Shown here: positions 9,630 through 21,884 of the stretch, piece by piece
Position numbering within the stretch: position 1 is the stretch's first letter
Layout of the letters: each line of letters starts with the position of its first letter
Assembly: GCF_018446385.1 (NCBI RefSeq)
Contig: NC_055988.1
Coordinates: 167,014,337-167,078,336, forward strand
DNA: 64,000 bases
Direction of reading: 5' to 3'
Origin: Zingiber officinale
Taxonomy: Eukaryota; Streptophyta; Magnoliopsida; Zingiberales; Zingiberaceae
The notes under the pieces: generated by a model
The model's database searches: none
What the model was told of the DNA's origin: nothing
The model's input: only the letters and a program-made list of their open reading frames with translations
Made by a program: the position numbers and the translations under genes

Positions 9630-11639
9630 TAAAACTCAGATCTTGATCTTCTGTTGTATTCCTCACCTCCTCTTGGACGTCGTGTGGGCGACGATTTACC
9701 AAGATGAATTCCATCGGGACCATTTCTTCTTCTTCAAGACTCTTGAGCCATCAAGGGATGCCAAAATAGGAAATTTTCTTCTCTTCTTCTTCCTCTCCAA
9801 GCAACCGGCCACCAAGATGATGAAGCTTGAAGAACCGTCGGCCTCAAAGGAAGAAAACAAAAGAGAAGAGCATGGAAGAGATTTGGCCACCAAGGAATCA
9901 AGGCTTGTGTGCCGCCAGCCCTTAAAGAAACAATAAGGGTGTCGACCACACAATGAAGAGAGGAGAAAGCCTAGGTTGTGTTATCTTATGAGGTACCCTC
10001 TCCATCTCTTTTATAATCCTTGATCTTGGCAAAAAAGAAAAGTTTAATTAAAACTTCCTTTTCTTCTTCCTATGGCTGGCCACATCATGGAGTCTAAAAA
10101 GGAAAAAAATTTACAACAAAAAATAAAAGCTTCCTTTTAAACCATGATGTCTACAAAAAGGAAAGTTTTAAATATAATTAAGACTTCCTTATTTGTGGTC
10201 TCCCTTTAAAAGAGGAAATTTTAATAACAATAAAAATATCTCTTTTTAAATTTTCTATTGCACATGGCAATAAAGGAAAGTTTTAAAAATTAATCTCTTT
10301 ATTTTAAAACATGTAGACAACTACAAAAAAGGAAAGATTAATTAAAACTTCTCTTTTTAAATCATGGTAACAAATAAGGAGAGTTTTATCAAAAATTAAA
10401 ATATTTCTTTAATCTTTTGTAGATAGCTATAAAAGGAAAGATTTTAAAATCTAAAACTCTCTTTTTAAAACCATGAAGATGACTATAAAAGAAAATTTTA
10501 AAAATAAAATTTCTCTTTTAAATCCCTTTTATGAATTGCTACAAAAGGAAAGATTTTAACAAAAATAAAATCTCCCTTTAATCCTATGTAGTCGGCCCCA
10601 TGCTTGGTGCCCAAGCATGGTTTTAGCGGCCACTACTTGGGCTCCAAGCCTATGCTTGGTCGACCCCCTTGGTCCAAGTAAGGTTGTATCCGGCTCATTA
10701 CTTGGATAAGAAGTGGACTTAGTGGATACAAGGCTTTATAGAGGCTACAACAGGGACCGAGAGGAGAAATTGGTTTTGGTCTCCCAATGAGCTTGAGCTT
10801 CCTGTGTTCGCTCCGAACACCCAGCTCAAGTTCATCAATAATAATTCATACCGTTAAAGAGTTATTATTGAACTATCGCACCAATCCCAAATTACATTAT
10901 GGACTCCTTCTTATTATGAGTGCATTAATCTCCCTGTGTTTAAGATATAGAATGCACACTAATTTAATGAGTTACTGATAACTCAATTAATATCTACCTC
11001 CAAGGGTAGTACCACTCAACTTCATTGTCATGCTGGACTAGGTCCACCTACAAGGTTTACATGACAATTCTTATGAGTTCCTCAAGGGGACATCATCAAC
11101 CTAGTTTACTAGGACACAATTTCATTTTATAATCAACAACAGACCATATAAATGATATCATTTCCCAACTTATTAGACCTATTGATTTAACAAGCTAAAT
11201 CACACCCTTTGATAAATTAAAGAAATAAATATTAAATATACGTGTTTGTTATTATATCACGATTAAGAGCACGCACTTCCATAATAACAAAGGTTTTGTT
11301 CTCTTATATAGTCAGTATAGAAAGAAACTACCTCAAATAGTCCTGCTCAATACACTCATAGTGTACTAGTATAATTTTATAGTCTAGATAAACTAATACC
11401 AAATTACACTACAACCACTCCAATGGTTTGTCCATTCTATCTTGGTTGTGAGCTACTATTTATAATTTATAAGGATCTGATAACATGATCTTCTGTATGT
11501 CTCCTCACACCATGTTATCTACAATATAAATTAAATGGACAACTACACTTAGCATAAATGTAGACATTTGACCAATGTGATTCTTATTTCTAAATAAATA
11601 TTTATATAAAAAGCTAAGATTTTAGTATACATTCTAACA
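9630..11639 (-). mobile_element. LTR D, minus orientation
   Basis: The right edge, read on the minus strand, starts TGTTAGAATGTATACT, typical of plant Copia LTRs, and abuts Copia gag sequence at 11640. The region contains a long AT-rich hairpin array. I could not find a matching left end or target duplication, so the left boundary is approximate. Confidence 0.5.
10026..10590. repeat. AT-rich tandem inverted-repeat array in LTR D
   Basis: About ten units of 50-55 bp. Each pairs a left arm like AAAGGAAAGTTTTAA with a right arm like TTAAAACTTCCTTT (for example 10030-10062, 10155-10195, 10325-10365, 10543-10585). Arms and spacers vary between units. Low base complexity inflates apparent pairing. 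Confidence 0.6.
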
Positions 11640-12060
11640 GAACAATCAACTCAGAAGCTAGTATCAATGAAGGGGGAGCCATATCTAAAGAAAGCAGATG
11701 AGAAGAACAAGAATCTAGCTTCAGATGAGATATGGCAAGTGAGGTATACTTTCTACCACCTGATCAGTTATATTTTGGTATAAAATCAATGTTCAAATTT
11801 TTATGTAAACATAAAACTAAGAATATTATAAATTTCAAAATAATTTTAGCTATAGCATGTCCACTAGAAGAATTTGATAAAGTTAAAACTGAAAATACAA
11901 AATTGAAAGAACAAATAGAAAATTTAAAAAATTATGTATGTTCAAATTTTTCCACTTCAAATTTAAGAAATTATCAAGGGCTAAATTGATATTATAGATT
12001 TCATAATGGTCAAATCAGAAAGTAACAAGAAAATATGTACCAAAAAAATTTATGATTAAT
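11640..12060 (+). pseudogene. Copia gag C-terminal tail remnant
   Basis: The frame at 11732-11989 holds a coiled-coil-like stretch (EEFDKVKTENTKLKEQIENL) like the one in the gag at 56710-57201. It continues into decayed sequence resembling the KYVPKK / WVPK tail of the same gag type. Plus strand, upstream of the LTR at 12928. Confidence 0.55.
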
Positions 12061-12927
12061 TTAGTAGGTAGGAACCTATATTAGGTTTAAAAATCATGCT
12101 TAGGTTAAGTTTTCATGCATGTGCTAATTTTAATTTACCTTAATATTTTATTTGTATGCTTAAAATTATCTAACTTTTTCAATAAATTGTTTTGTATCCT
12201 TTATGTTCAAAATTAATTAGGTCTTAATTTTTTTTCATGAAAAAGAATTTAATTATTTATCAGTAAGAAAACTTTTAATTTTTTTTTACTGTTAATGAAT
12301 TTTCTACAAATTATTTACCATAATATCAATTTTAATATTAAAAATTTTCAAAATGGCATTATTCAAAAATTTAATCTTTCTACTGATATACTTTCTATTT
12401 TACCTACTTAAAAAAAATTGTAAGTTTTTTAAAGCTCGAAATCTATTTTTTAATATTTTTTTAGAAAATTATATCTCTCTGAATAAAATAAATTATTAGT
12501 ACTTATATTAAATTTTTTTATTCATGAAAATTTTATAACTATTTTTGATAAGTATGCTTAACCATGACAAATATTTTCAGAATTTTTCAATGATTAAAAA
12601 TAATTTTAAATTATTTATTCTAAAATTGGTTTTTAAATCGTATAAATTTATATTTTTAAAAAATAATTTTCAAAATTTTTCTAAGTGTTAGTAATTGTAT
12701 CTACAACCCTTAGAATTTATCTCAAAATTTATTGTTTGATATTTTTACCTTATTTTTAATGTGATCAAATGGGAAGAAATAATATATTAAGTCTAAGGGG
12801 AAGATTTGCATTGCATTATTTTTTTTTAAAAAATATTACATTTAATTTTTTTACATAGTTATTTACTTTATTGTCTTGTTTTAAACACTAACTTAACTTG
12901 GGTTGATCATATCAAAAAGAGGAAGAT
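12061..12927 (+). mobile_element. AT-rich 3' spacer of element E with polypurine tract
   Basis: No coding potential; long A/T runs. Ends in AAAAAGAGGAAGAT (about 12914-12927), a polypurine tract directly before the LTR start TGTAAG. Confidence 0.55.
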
Positions 12928-13902
12928 TGTAAGTACCTGTGTTGATTTTGATGTTATCAACTAAGTTAGACTCTGTGATTTTGATGTCTTGCATATAAGT
13001 GTGCAGAGACTTAGGAACGCAAGAAGTTGAGTGGAAGATGCAGCAGACTAGAAGGATGACAGAAAATTGTGTTGATGGGTTGGTGTATTTGAGGGACGAG
13101 AAGCTGCAGAAGTGTACGCCGATGGAGTGAGAAGGGCAGGCGCGATACTTCCGAGGTGAGAAGCCGGAGTGAAAGACTGCTCGAGGAGAAGGTTGGAGTT
13201 GGGGTTCAGGTGAACTTAACTCTAGAAGGCTGGAGGATCATACAAACGATCGAAGAAGGAGCCAACGATCGGAGGAGGCATCGAACGATCAGCCTGAGGC
13301 TGACTGCTCCGGGTGGCCGGACCACCAATGCACCTCACAGGAACCTCATCGCAGTGTCATTGTTGCGGATCACCTTCGGATCCACGTCAGTAATGGTTCG
13401 GGTACTCAGACAAGGTCCAAGTGCTCGGACATGAAAAATTCAAACTTGAAGCCGTTGCAAAGTCGTTGCGTGGAGATAAAGTTTGCCTCATTGGGGGCGC
13501 CTGAAGAGGGTCCAGGAGCCAAGAGTTGCTACGTCAGCAAACGACTAGTTTCGACCAGTGAACTATAAATAGAGCCTTGGTCTTCGTCATTCAGCGCAAC
13601 ACTTACTATAATCCAATTTCTATTCTATTCTTCAAGTTATGAACTTTCAATGTCCTGTACGAGGTTTCTTCGCCTCCGACTTATGTCGAAGAAGGAGTTT
13701 GCTAGTTAAGCTTCACTTGCCTTGGATTAGCAACCTCACCAGTTGCAAACCAAGTAAATACTTTTGTCTCGTATTTATTTTTATGCATTTTAGTTTCGTT
13801 TATTAAAAGTGTTTGTATTAACTTTAGTCGAAAGTTCCATGAAGGGTGCTATTTTAATTTTAGGCAATTCAACCCCCCCTTGTCGATCGCACGGGACCAA
13901 CA
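12928..13902 (+). mobile_element. LTR E (TGTAAGTACC family)
   Basis: Starts TGTAAGTACC after a polypurine tract. The same LTR family occurs in minus orientation at 51332-52238, where its start reads TGTAAGTACCGTG. It ends near GGGACCAACA, but the 3' edge is less sure. It contains the conserved two-stem hairpin at 13721-13754. Confidence 0.65.
13721..13754 (+). promoter_or_regulatory. Conserved LTR two-stem hairpin, LTR E
   Basis: CTTGG, ATTA, GCAAC, 7-nt loop, GTTGC, AAA, CCAAG; 34 nt, followed by TAAA. The inner stem (GCAAC/GTTGC) is entirely different from that in LTRs B, C and H, yet still pairs perfectly and keeps the same bulges. Confidence 0.65.
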
Positions 13903-14066
13903 TGACCTACTTTACTTCTCTCTCACATATTGTCAAATATCTGGTCAATCTTGAGCTCTTCCCACATATCGTCCAAAACATTTTGTCCAAACGTTGAAAC
14001 TCAAACTCAAATCCACTCAAGTTTAGTCAACTAGTCAACCTTGACCCGAGGATGATTGCACCAACA
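13903..14066 (-). mobile_element. LTR F edge fragment, minus orientation
   Basis: Read on the minus strand, it starts TGTTGGTGCAATC and continues through GGTCAAGGTTGACTAG. The same edge is found at 59579 (TGTTGGTGCAATA...). Only the first 160 bp or so of the LTR remain. Confidence 0.5.
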
Positions 14067-14079
14067 ATCTCCTAACAAA

Positions 14080-17000
14080 GAAGAAGAAGAAAAAGAATAG
14101 AGTTTGTTACAATTGTGGCAAAAAGGGGCATTATAAAGCTGAATGTAGGGCCACAAAGAAATAAAAAAATAATAATGCTCCTAATGCTAATGCTATTGAA
14201 AAGTGCAAAAATTGTAGCAATGATTACAATTGGCGTGTCAACCGAACTTCACATGGCAACACCTTCTTACACCATCAAAGGATTGGTGGTATAACTCGGG
14301 TGTAGCCATATATGTGTCTCGTGACAAAGATCAATTTAAAGCATATGAAGTGCTTGAAGGACATGAAGTGATTATTACAAATGATGTAAGAGCCAAGGTG
14401 CTTGGCAAGAGTGATATGAACCTTCAATTCACATCCGGCAAGAAATTAGTTCTTACTAATGTGCTTCATGTCCCTAGTATTATAAAAAATCTTGTCTCTA
14501 CAGATATCCTTAACAATAATGATTGAAAGCTGTAATAGAGTCCAACAATGCAATCTTATCTAAGAATGACATTTTTGTAGGAAAGATATATGCTTGTAAT
14601 AGTATGTTTAAGTTGAGTATCAATGAAATAAACAATATTTCTATTATATGTTTGACTCTTTTTATTGTTTATGGCATAGCAGATTAGGCCATGTTAGTCA
14701 TAAAGTGTTAAAATTTATGTCTAAAAATGGACTAATCAACTATAATGATCATAATAAACTAAATAAGTGTGAAATGTGCATACAAGCAAAAGTAACTAGA
14801 TTGACTTTTCCTAGAGTTGAAAGAACAAATCAAATTCTTCAATTAATTCATTCGGATGTGCGTGAACTTAATGATTTACTAACAAGAGGGCAGTAATAAG
14901 TACTTTATCATACTCATAGATGATTTTTCAAAATTTACTTATGTGTACTTGACGAAATCAAAGGATGAAGCATTTAACTCTTTTAAGACATATACAACTC
15001 TTGTAAAAAACTAAATGAGCCAAAAGATTATAATTTTAAAAAGTGATAGAGTAGGTGAATATCTCTCAAGTGAATTCTCAAAATTTTGTGAAGAAAGTGA
15101 CATAGTTCACCAAACTAGTGATCATACACACCACAACAAAATGGTTTGGCTGAAAGAAAGAATAGAACTTTAAATGATGTTGTTAATACCATGTTATTAA
15201 GTTTAGGATTGCCAACTAATTTGTAGGGTGAGGCATTGTTGGCTGCTTGTAATGTCCAAAATAGAGTTCCTTCCTTAAGGACTAAAATGTGTCCTTATGA
15301 GTTATTGAAAGGAAGAAAACTTGACATTGAGAACAATGTCATAGTGGAATCAAGAGATGTGCAATTTTAAGAAAGTCAATTTCTTAAGGACTTAAAAGTG
15401 GGAATGACTCTGACTAGTGCATCAAGTTCTTTCCATGAAAAGACTTCTAGTGAGTCAAGAACCAATGAAGTTGACACCTCTAGTGAACCTAGAAGAAGTC
15501 AAAGACAAAGAAAGAATGGAGATCTTTCTTCAAATTTCATGTGATCACAAAATAGTGTGTTTCTTGTGGAATGTACTATGGATTCTCTACTAAACAAAAT
15601 TCTATTTTTACTTAGTGTAAAGGAAGACCCCTATAAAGAAGTCATTGACTCTAGGGATGCTGCTTGTTGGAAGGAAGCCATAAATGATGAAATGGACTCA
15701 ATACTATCTAGTGATACTTGGGTTCTAGTTAATCTACCACAAGGCTCTAAGTCTATTGGTTGCAAGTGGGTGTTTAGAAATAAAATAGCTACTAATGAAA
15801 CCATTCTCACCTACATAGTTAAGTTAATAGCTAAAGGGTTTAGACAAAAGAAAGGAATTGATTACTTTGATACATATACACTCATAGCTAGAATAACCTC
15901 CATAAGAGTAATTTTAGCTTTGACTTCCATTTTAAACCATCATGCTCACCAAATAGATGTGAAAACAACCTTTTTAAATGGTGATTTAGATGAAGAGGTG
16001 TATATGAATCAATCGAAAGGCTTTGTGCTTCCTAGAAATGAGACTAAAGTGTGTAAACTAGTAAAATCTCTGTGTGATCTAAAACAAGCCTCAAAACAAT
16101 GACAAAAAAGTTTGAGGGTGTTCTACTTTCTAATGATTTTAAATATAATAATGTGGATAAGTGCATTTGCTCTAAATTCACTAGTACAATTAGAGTTGTA
16201 ATTTGTCTCTATATTGATGACATGCTAATTGTAAGTGATATCACAAAGGGCATAGTTGAAACTAAGGAGTATCTATCTTCTAAATTTAAAATAAAAGATC
16301 TTGGTGAGGTTGATACTATCATAGGGATAAAAGTTAAGAGATGGTGGGGGTTTTGCTCTTTCTCAAACTCACTATGTTGATAAGATTTTAAAGAAATATC
16401 AACATTTTAATGTAAAAGAAGTGAGTACACCTTTTGATCGAAATCTCAATGTTTGTAATAATGATAGTAATCCAGTAGCACAACTTGAATATCCTAGTGT
16501 TATTGGAAGTCTCATGTATGCTATGGGTTGTACAAGACCTACTATATCTTATGCAGTGTGCAGACTAGCTAGATATACAAAGAATCCAAGTAAAGAACAT
16601 TAGAAAGCAGTGACTAGAGTGCTTGGTTATCTCAAAAGGACAAGAGATTTAAACATTTTCTACAATAATTTTCCTTGTATTCTATAGAGATTTACGGATG
16701 CTAGTTGGATCACTGGCATAAGTGATCAAAAATCTACTAGTGGTTTTGTCTTTTTATTTGGTCGTAGAGCTATTTCTTGGGTTTTAAAGAAACAAACACT
16801 AATAACTCATTTCACAATGGAATCTGAGTTTGTGGTGTTAGCCTCAACTTGTAAAGAAACCGAGTAGCTGAGAGATCTATTACTTGATATAGATCTTTGG
16901 CTTAAGCCAATGCCACCTATAACCATGTATTGTGACAATGAAGCTACTATGTCTAGAGCATTGAACAAAGTGTACAATAGAAAATCTAGACATATTAGTT

Positions 17001-17095
17001 TGTATTTATTAGAACACATAAGAATTTAGCGGATCCACTTACCAAACCTCTAGCAAGAGATTTGGTGAGTTTGACAACATCCATAATGAGATTGA
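14080..17095 (+). pseudogene. Copia pol remnant (zinc knuckle, PR, IN, RT, RNase H)
   Basis: Decayed by stops and frameshifts but in canonical Copia order. The gag zinc knuckle CYNCGKKGHYKAEC is at about 14108-14150. Protease (14230-14526) has the active-site Asp changed (YNSG instead of DSG). The GAG-pre-integrase domain (14648-14896) has LWHSRLGHVS. Integrase remnants run 14900-15350. RT (15557-16380) has WKWVFR-like and QIDVKTTFLNG blocks and the catalytic YIDDML. RNase H (16421-17090) has QKSTSGFVF. It cannot code for active protein. It may continue the gag at 4085-4770. Confidence 0.85.
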
Positions 17096-17574
17096 AACCC
17101 CTAATTAATAATAGGAACCCAAGTTCCTTCTAGTACATTCTAGATTGAGAGGTTTAAAGGGTAAAAATAAGTTATTAAATGATTGTGAGCACCTGGTTCG
17201 TACGTGTCATTCCAAGTTCCAGGTGCATACTTTGTTACTCTTAAGTGAATAGGTTGAACTTAGGTTCTTAATGAAATTTTCTCAAAAGTACTTTATTAGA
17301 TCAATTAATAAGACTTGAAATAATAAATTTACTTGTATAATCATAAGAAGTGATGCCGCTTCTAACAAAAGTTTAGGGTAAAATTTTTATAAATGGTTAT
17401 GATACTAAGATGAACATATGGCCAGTAAATCTACTAAAAGTGTGTGAATCATACATTTGATATGAACTTGTAACTTATTTACACTATAAGATAGTTCAAG
17501 ATGAAAATCATTTTCTTTTATGTGTGATATCATTAAATGTTAATTTGAAATTACATTACAAATTAGTGGAGGAA

Positions 17575-17990
17575 TGTTGAAAATTACAATGTAACAATTA
17601 TAACTAAGAATCGAACCTAAGATATAAATGATTTGTTTATTATCACCTCACATGGACTTTAAACTTAAAGAATCCAAGCACTCCAAGTCAGATCAAGGCG
17701 TGGGCCGCCTAACCGTTTGCATGAGTTAACCGCCCATATTCCATTCTCACGCTAATTGCATTTTCCACGTGTATATATATTTTTCATTATAAAAGAATAA
17801 TCCCAAATCAGGTAATAACCAAAAAGGTTATGTGACTTATCCACATAAAAAATAAAAAGAAAACTCCATTTTTTATTTAAGGGAATAAAACCAAATCTTT
17901 CAAATTAATTCATGCAAAATATGAAGTCTTAAATCACACAAAAATAAAATATTCTATCTTTAAAACCAAATATTATTTCTATCAAAACAA
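17575..17990 (+). mobile_element. 3' LTR start of element A (end uncertain)
   Basis: Purine-rich AGTGGAGGAA precedes TGTTGAAAATTACAATG, placing an LTR start at 17575, downstream of the pol remnant. The first 30 bp resemble the LTR at 3591, but similarity fades after that, so the extent is a guess from the 415-bp length of the left LTR. Confidence 0.4.
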
Positions 17991-18348
17991 TAATTTATCA
18001 TGTCAAATATCTAAAAGATATTTATAAAGAAATTCAAATGTATTATATAGAACTTTAAACATCTATTCAAATCTGGATATAAAAATATTTGTCAATAAAA
18101 AAATATTTAATTAAAATTGTTATTTTTAATTTAATAATAAATATGATATAAAAAGATAAATTTGAAATAACTTTAAGGGGCTTTGTGGTATTTTTTTGGG
18201 GGTAATTTACGTGTTTTACAAGAATTGAAGGTGATCTTTATCCAAAAAAAATTATATTATTTAAATTATTTAAATTTCGGAAATAAAAATGTTTAACATG
18301 TGAATCATAATAAATAAATTTTTAAAAAATTAATTCTATAAAATTTAT

Positions 18349-19041
18349 TGATCCGGTGGTAAGGACGGAGGACCTTCGTTGGCGGAAGGACAACGACACG
18401 TGGAGGTCAATGGTCAAGAGAAGGCCGACCGTCCGACCAGACTGAGAAGGCCGACCGGCCGGGAATCCTCCGAGTCGAATGAAAGACAACCCGACTAGGA
18501 GTCGGGTTTCCAATGCTCAAGGTAAAAAGGTTTCATGGCCGAGCGGGTTGTCCGTTCGGCCGGGGCACAAGGCAATAAAGAGGCAGGAGCAATCTCATCC
18601 GAACATACGACCAGGAGTCCTCCCAGTCGAACCGATACCTACAACCGGGACATGAGTGATATGCCTGCCAAGCGGCCGAACTGCTCGGCCCTGGAACATA
18701 TAGGAGGCGCAAGAGGACAAAGGAGCAACAGGGTTGGCAGCCGCACACAGGATCATACGGTAGAAGCTTCCACCGTCACATCCGGGATATGCTCGGACGA
18801 TTGCGGAATGGCGTCAGGGGTACTTTTCTGACATGGGCTCGTTAAGGTATGTTTGGGGAAGCGTGCACGCATCGAGAAACGTCGGAGGGCCACAGTTACG
18901 CTGTCTCTCTCATTTCTCATTATCTGATTTGAGCGTCGGAGGGCCGTCGCTGGGAAACCCCTCTCAGCTCGGCTTCTTTACAAGTTCGCCGGAGATCTAC
19001 ACCGACAGTCGGAGACAGCGGAGCGTGCCACGTCCCTATCA
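18349..19041 (+). mobile_element. Solo-like LTR of the TGATCC family, plus orientation
   Basis: Starts TGATCCGGTGGTAAGG, identical in its first 16 bases to the start (minus strand) of the solo LTR 39741-40615. GC-rich with GCCGA/CGGCC phrases as in that copy. It ends near CCCTATCA; flanks TTTAT and TTATA are only a partial target duplication. It sits 660 bp upstream of the DUF789 start codon, in the same orientation as the gene. Confidence 0.6.
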
Positions 19042-19300
19042 TTATAATAAATAATAATAATTATTATTAAGAAAATTGAAAAAAAAGAAGAAAATATTAT
19101 TTTCAACCGGTTGGATCGCAGGACCCACAGAAGGCAGGGGCCCTGCGCCGTTAAGAGAAGCACCCTCATTTTCTACGCGTCCGCTTTTACGCGACGGGTC
19201 AGCGAGGTGTGGGGCCCGGGATATGGCGGTAGAGACGCGTGTGGGTAGCCGGTGCAGTTAAGCTCGGACGGCAACGCCGTGCTTTAAGAGCCACGCGATG

Positions 19301-19331
19301 TCCCCTCTCTCTCTCTCTCTTCTTCGTCTCC
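19301..19331 (+). promoter_or_regulatory. CT-rich stretch in the probable 5' leader of the DUF789 gene
   Basis: A (CT)n run followed by TTCTTCGTCTCC, about 370-400 bp upstream of the start codon. Such pyrimidine tracts are common around plant transcription starts. No convincing TATA box was seen. Confidence 0.4.
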
Positions 19332-19536
19332 CTCTCGAGAAGAATCGCCGCATCTCGTCGCGTCGCGTCGCCATCAACTCTGCTCCGTCGGTCTCGATTC
19401 CGATCAGTCTCTTCCTCTTCTCGCCGCTCGCCTGCTCGCCTTCTCGCCTTCTCGCGTTCTTGCTCCTTACGGTTTTGTTCGAATCGGCGCTCGTCCGATT
19501 TGAATCCTTAACCTTTCTGCTGCTCGCGGCGCATCG

Positions 19537-19572
19537 ATGGAGTATGGTTCTAGGGATGGTGCGAGATTGTAG
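19537..19572 (+). other. Candidate upstream ORF of the DUF789 gene
   Basis: An 11-residue ORF (MEYGSRDGARL, then stop) ends 127 bp before the proposed main start. A second short ORF overlaps it from 19555. If this stretch is in the mRNA leader, either could lower translation of the main frame. Confidence 0.3.
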
Positions 19573-19699
19573 AAAAAGGGACATATTTTCTCGTCCTCTT
19601 CCTTGATCTGGTTTTCTGACTCGTCTAGAGCTTCTCGTTTCCTTCGTTTCCTGTTTGATCGATCGAGGAGATAAAAGGGTGGCGCTGAAAGGGGCAAAA

Positions 19700-21884
19700 A
19701 TGGAGGCTAACTGGCGTAAGCGCTCCAATTTGCAGGCCTTTCTCAGTGGCACGACGCCTAGGGTTCCTATTTCCCCCTTCCCGAAGGTGACTGCTTTTTT
19801 CTCTTGTAACCATAAACTTGCCCTCTGCATTTTGTTTGCTTCGGAATGTTAATTTGTCTTTGAATGTTTGGATCTTTGTTATGCACTGTTTTCAATATCA
19901 TTTTTTTTTCATTTAGCAAATTCATGAAACATATCAAGAGGAATGCATTTGATACAAATATCAAGAGGAATGAGTTATTATGGAGTGAATTTTATTTCAT
20001 TTTATTTTTTTCAGAAAGAGAAGTGATGGTAGATTTTTTTGTTTTTTGTTTTTGTTATTTCTTTTTCTTCTTCAGAATTCTATACGGAAATTCATGTTTC
20101 AGTTTGTAGGAACTCGAATTTCTTCATTTGGAGGATCAAATGATGCTTACACAAATGAATGGATAACAATTTGAAGTGATGAACAAAGTTGCGCTTTTTT
20201 TGTTTTCCCTTTTCTGTTAATTGTTTCAGCCAAGGGTTGTATTGTGCGTTTGAGGCAGTGCTAATGCTTTTTTGGCATGGCACATTTCATGTGCAGAAAG
20301 TTGGTATAACCCACTTCTTTTTGGCATAGACCATAAAATTTGCCTAAACATTCCAACAACTTGTGTAAGGTCACGTGCACACAATAATATCTATTGGCAG
20401 GAAGTGCTTGAAACTCATAGACTAGGATAAAAGGCTTTCTTGTTTTCATTTGGCCATACATATAGTTGTTCTTGCTAAACCTTCTCAACTTTCTTTTTGC
20501 ACCTCGGTTTCCATGTGGATCTCTCTTTTAATATCTCACATCAAGCTCCAATGATTGCAGACAAATTCATATTGGCAGCCGGTTTTACAAGGCAAGGTTG
20601 AGAATTTTAATCTCGAAGATCTTTGGGATCAATATAGAGAATGGAGCGCTTACGGGCTTGGAGTCCCGATCGTTCTTGATAATGGAGCTAGTGTGGTCGA
20701 GTACTATGTTCCGTATCTCTCTGCAATCCAAATTTATACTAGCAAATCTCATGCTCTCACGAGGTGCGTGTGACCAGATATATTTTGCCTTTGTTGCTTC
20801 AAATGGTTTTTTAGGAACCAACAAACTGGACTTTTTTTACCCTTCTGTACAGGTGTATGTTGGAAGATAGTGAAAAAGAATCATTCAGCGATGACAGTGA
20901 GAGTGAGAAATTATCTCGATTGTCGGATGTTTCGGATGATTTTCTCGTTGACCAGGATGCTTCATGGTCCTCAAGGCATCTTTTGGGGCAATTGTACTTG
21001 CAGTATATAGAATATGGTTCTCCGTATGCAAGAATACCTCTCTTTGATAAGGTAGGAATGTTTTTGCTATAAATGATGTCTAACACCCTCTCGTGACTGA
21101 TTCTAGTTTGTTGGCACTACAGTTGGTGTACTGGCCATGTATTTCTATTTCCTTATTCATAATTAGATACTGTTAAATTGTGATGAACAGGTAAATGAAC
21201 TAGCACAGAATTATCCTGGTTTGACATTGTTCAAGAGTGTGGATATCTCGCCAGCTAGTTGGATGTCGGTTGCATGGTAATGCTACACCTCTATTTCATG
21301 TGATTGTTCTTGAGAATCTGAGTTACTAAGAGGCTTCTTGTCGATCTAGGGAAATTGGAACGATACTGAATACTGGCTATTCATAGGTTTCTAGAATGCT
21401 TGAGAGTCTTTTCGGTTTATTATTTCTAACGAATTTGTTCACTTATCAGGTATCCAATCTACCACATTCCATCTTGTAGAAATGTAAAGGATTTGTCTAC
21501 ATGCTTTCTAACTTATCATACAATCTCCACTTTGTTCCAAGGTACGTGCCTCATCTTTCTTGTTGGTTTTGTGCAAGTTACGAATGTGACACTAACCGTG
21601 AACTCGTCTACTTCCGTCCGGTTTCCACAGAAAACAACGATGTGCTGGAGGAAGTGACCGAGGACTCATGTTCTGCAAACACAGGTGATATGATGGAGAA
21701 AACGAGAGGCAGTATCTCGCTTCGGCCCTTTGGCCTCGCAACATACAAACTAGAGGGTGACCTTTGGATAAACCCTGAAACTTCAGACAACGAAGTGATG
21801 AGCACCCTGTATAGTGCAGCATACTCTTGGCTGAAGCAGTTAGTGGTCGAACACCATGACTTCGACTTCTTCACCACTCACTAA
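19700..21884 (+). CDS. DUF789 family protein
   Basis: Exons: 19700-19786, 20561-20763, 20853-21051, 21191-21276, 21450-21541, 21631-21884; all introns GT-AG with compatible phases. The spliced frame gives 306 residues. DUF789 proteins are plant proteins of unknown biochemical function. Family blocks visible: an N-terminal [14 protein letters not shown]; exon 2 with [19 protein letters not shown] and [15 protein letters not shown]; exon 3 with an acidic Ser-rich linker then [16 protein letters not shown]; exons 4-5 with SWMSVAWYPIYHIP; and a C-terminal [13 protein letters not shown] plus WLKQL...FDFF. An in-frame ATG at 19655 is a possible alternative start adding 15 residues; 19700 gives the better family-like N terminus. 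No signal peptide or membrane span is apparent. Confidence 0.93.

Noticed and set aside
9643-9953. ORFs on both strands as small genes
   Set aside because: They lie in the LTR D region, overlap on opposite strands and lack motifs.
19258-19830. 190-codon minus-strand ORF over the DUF789 5' region
   Set aside because: It is the complement of a CT-rich leader, giving an Arg/Glu-rich artefact.
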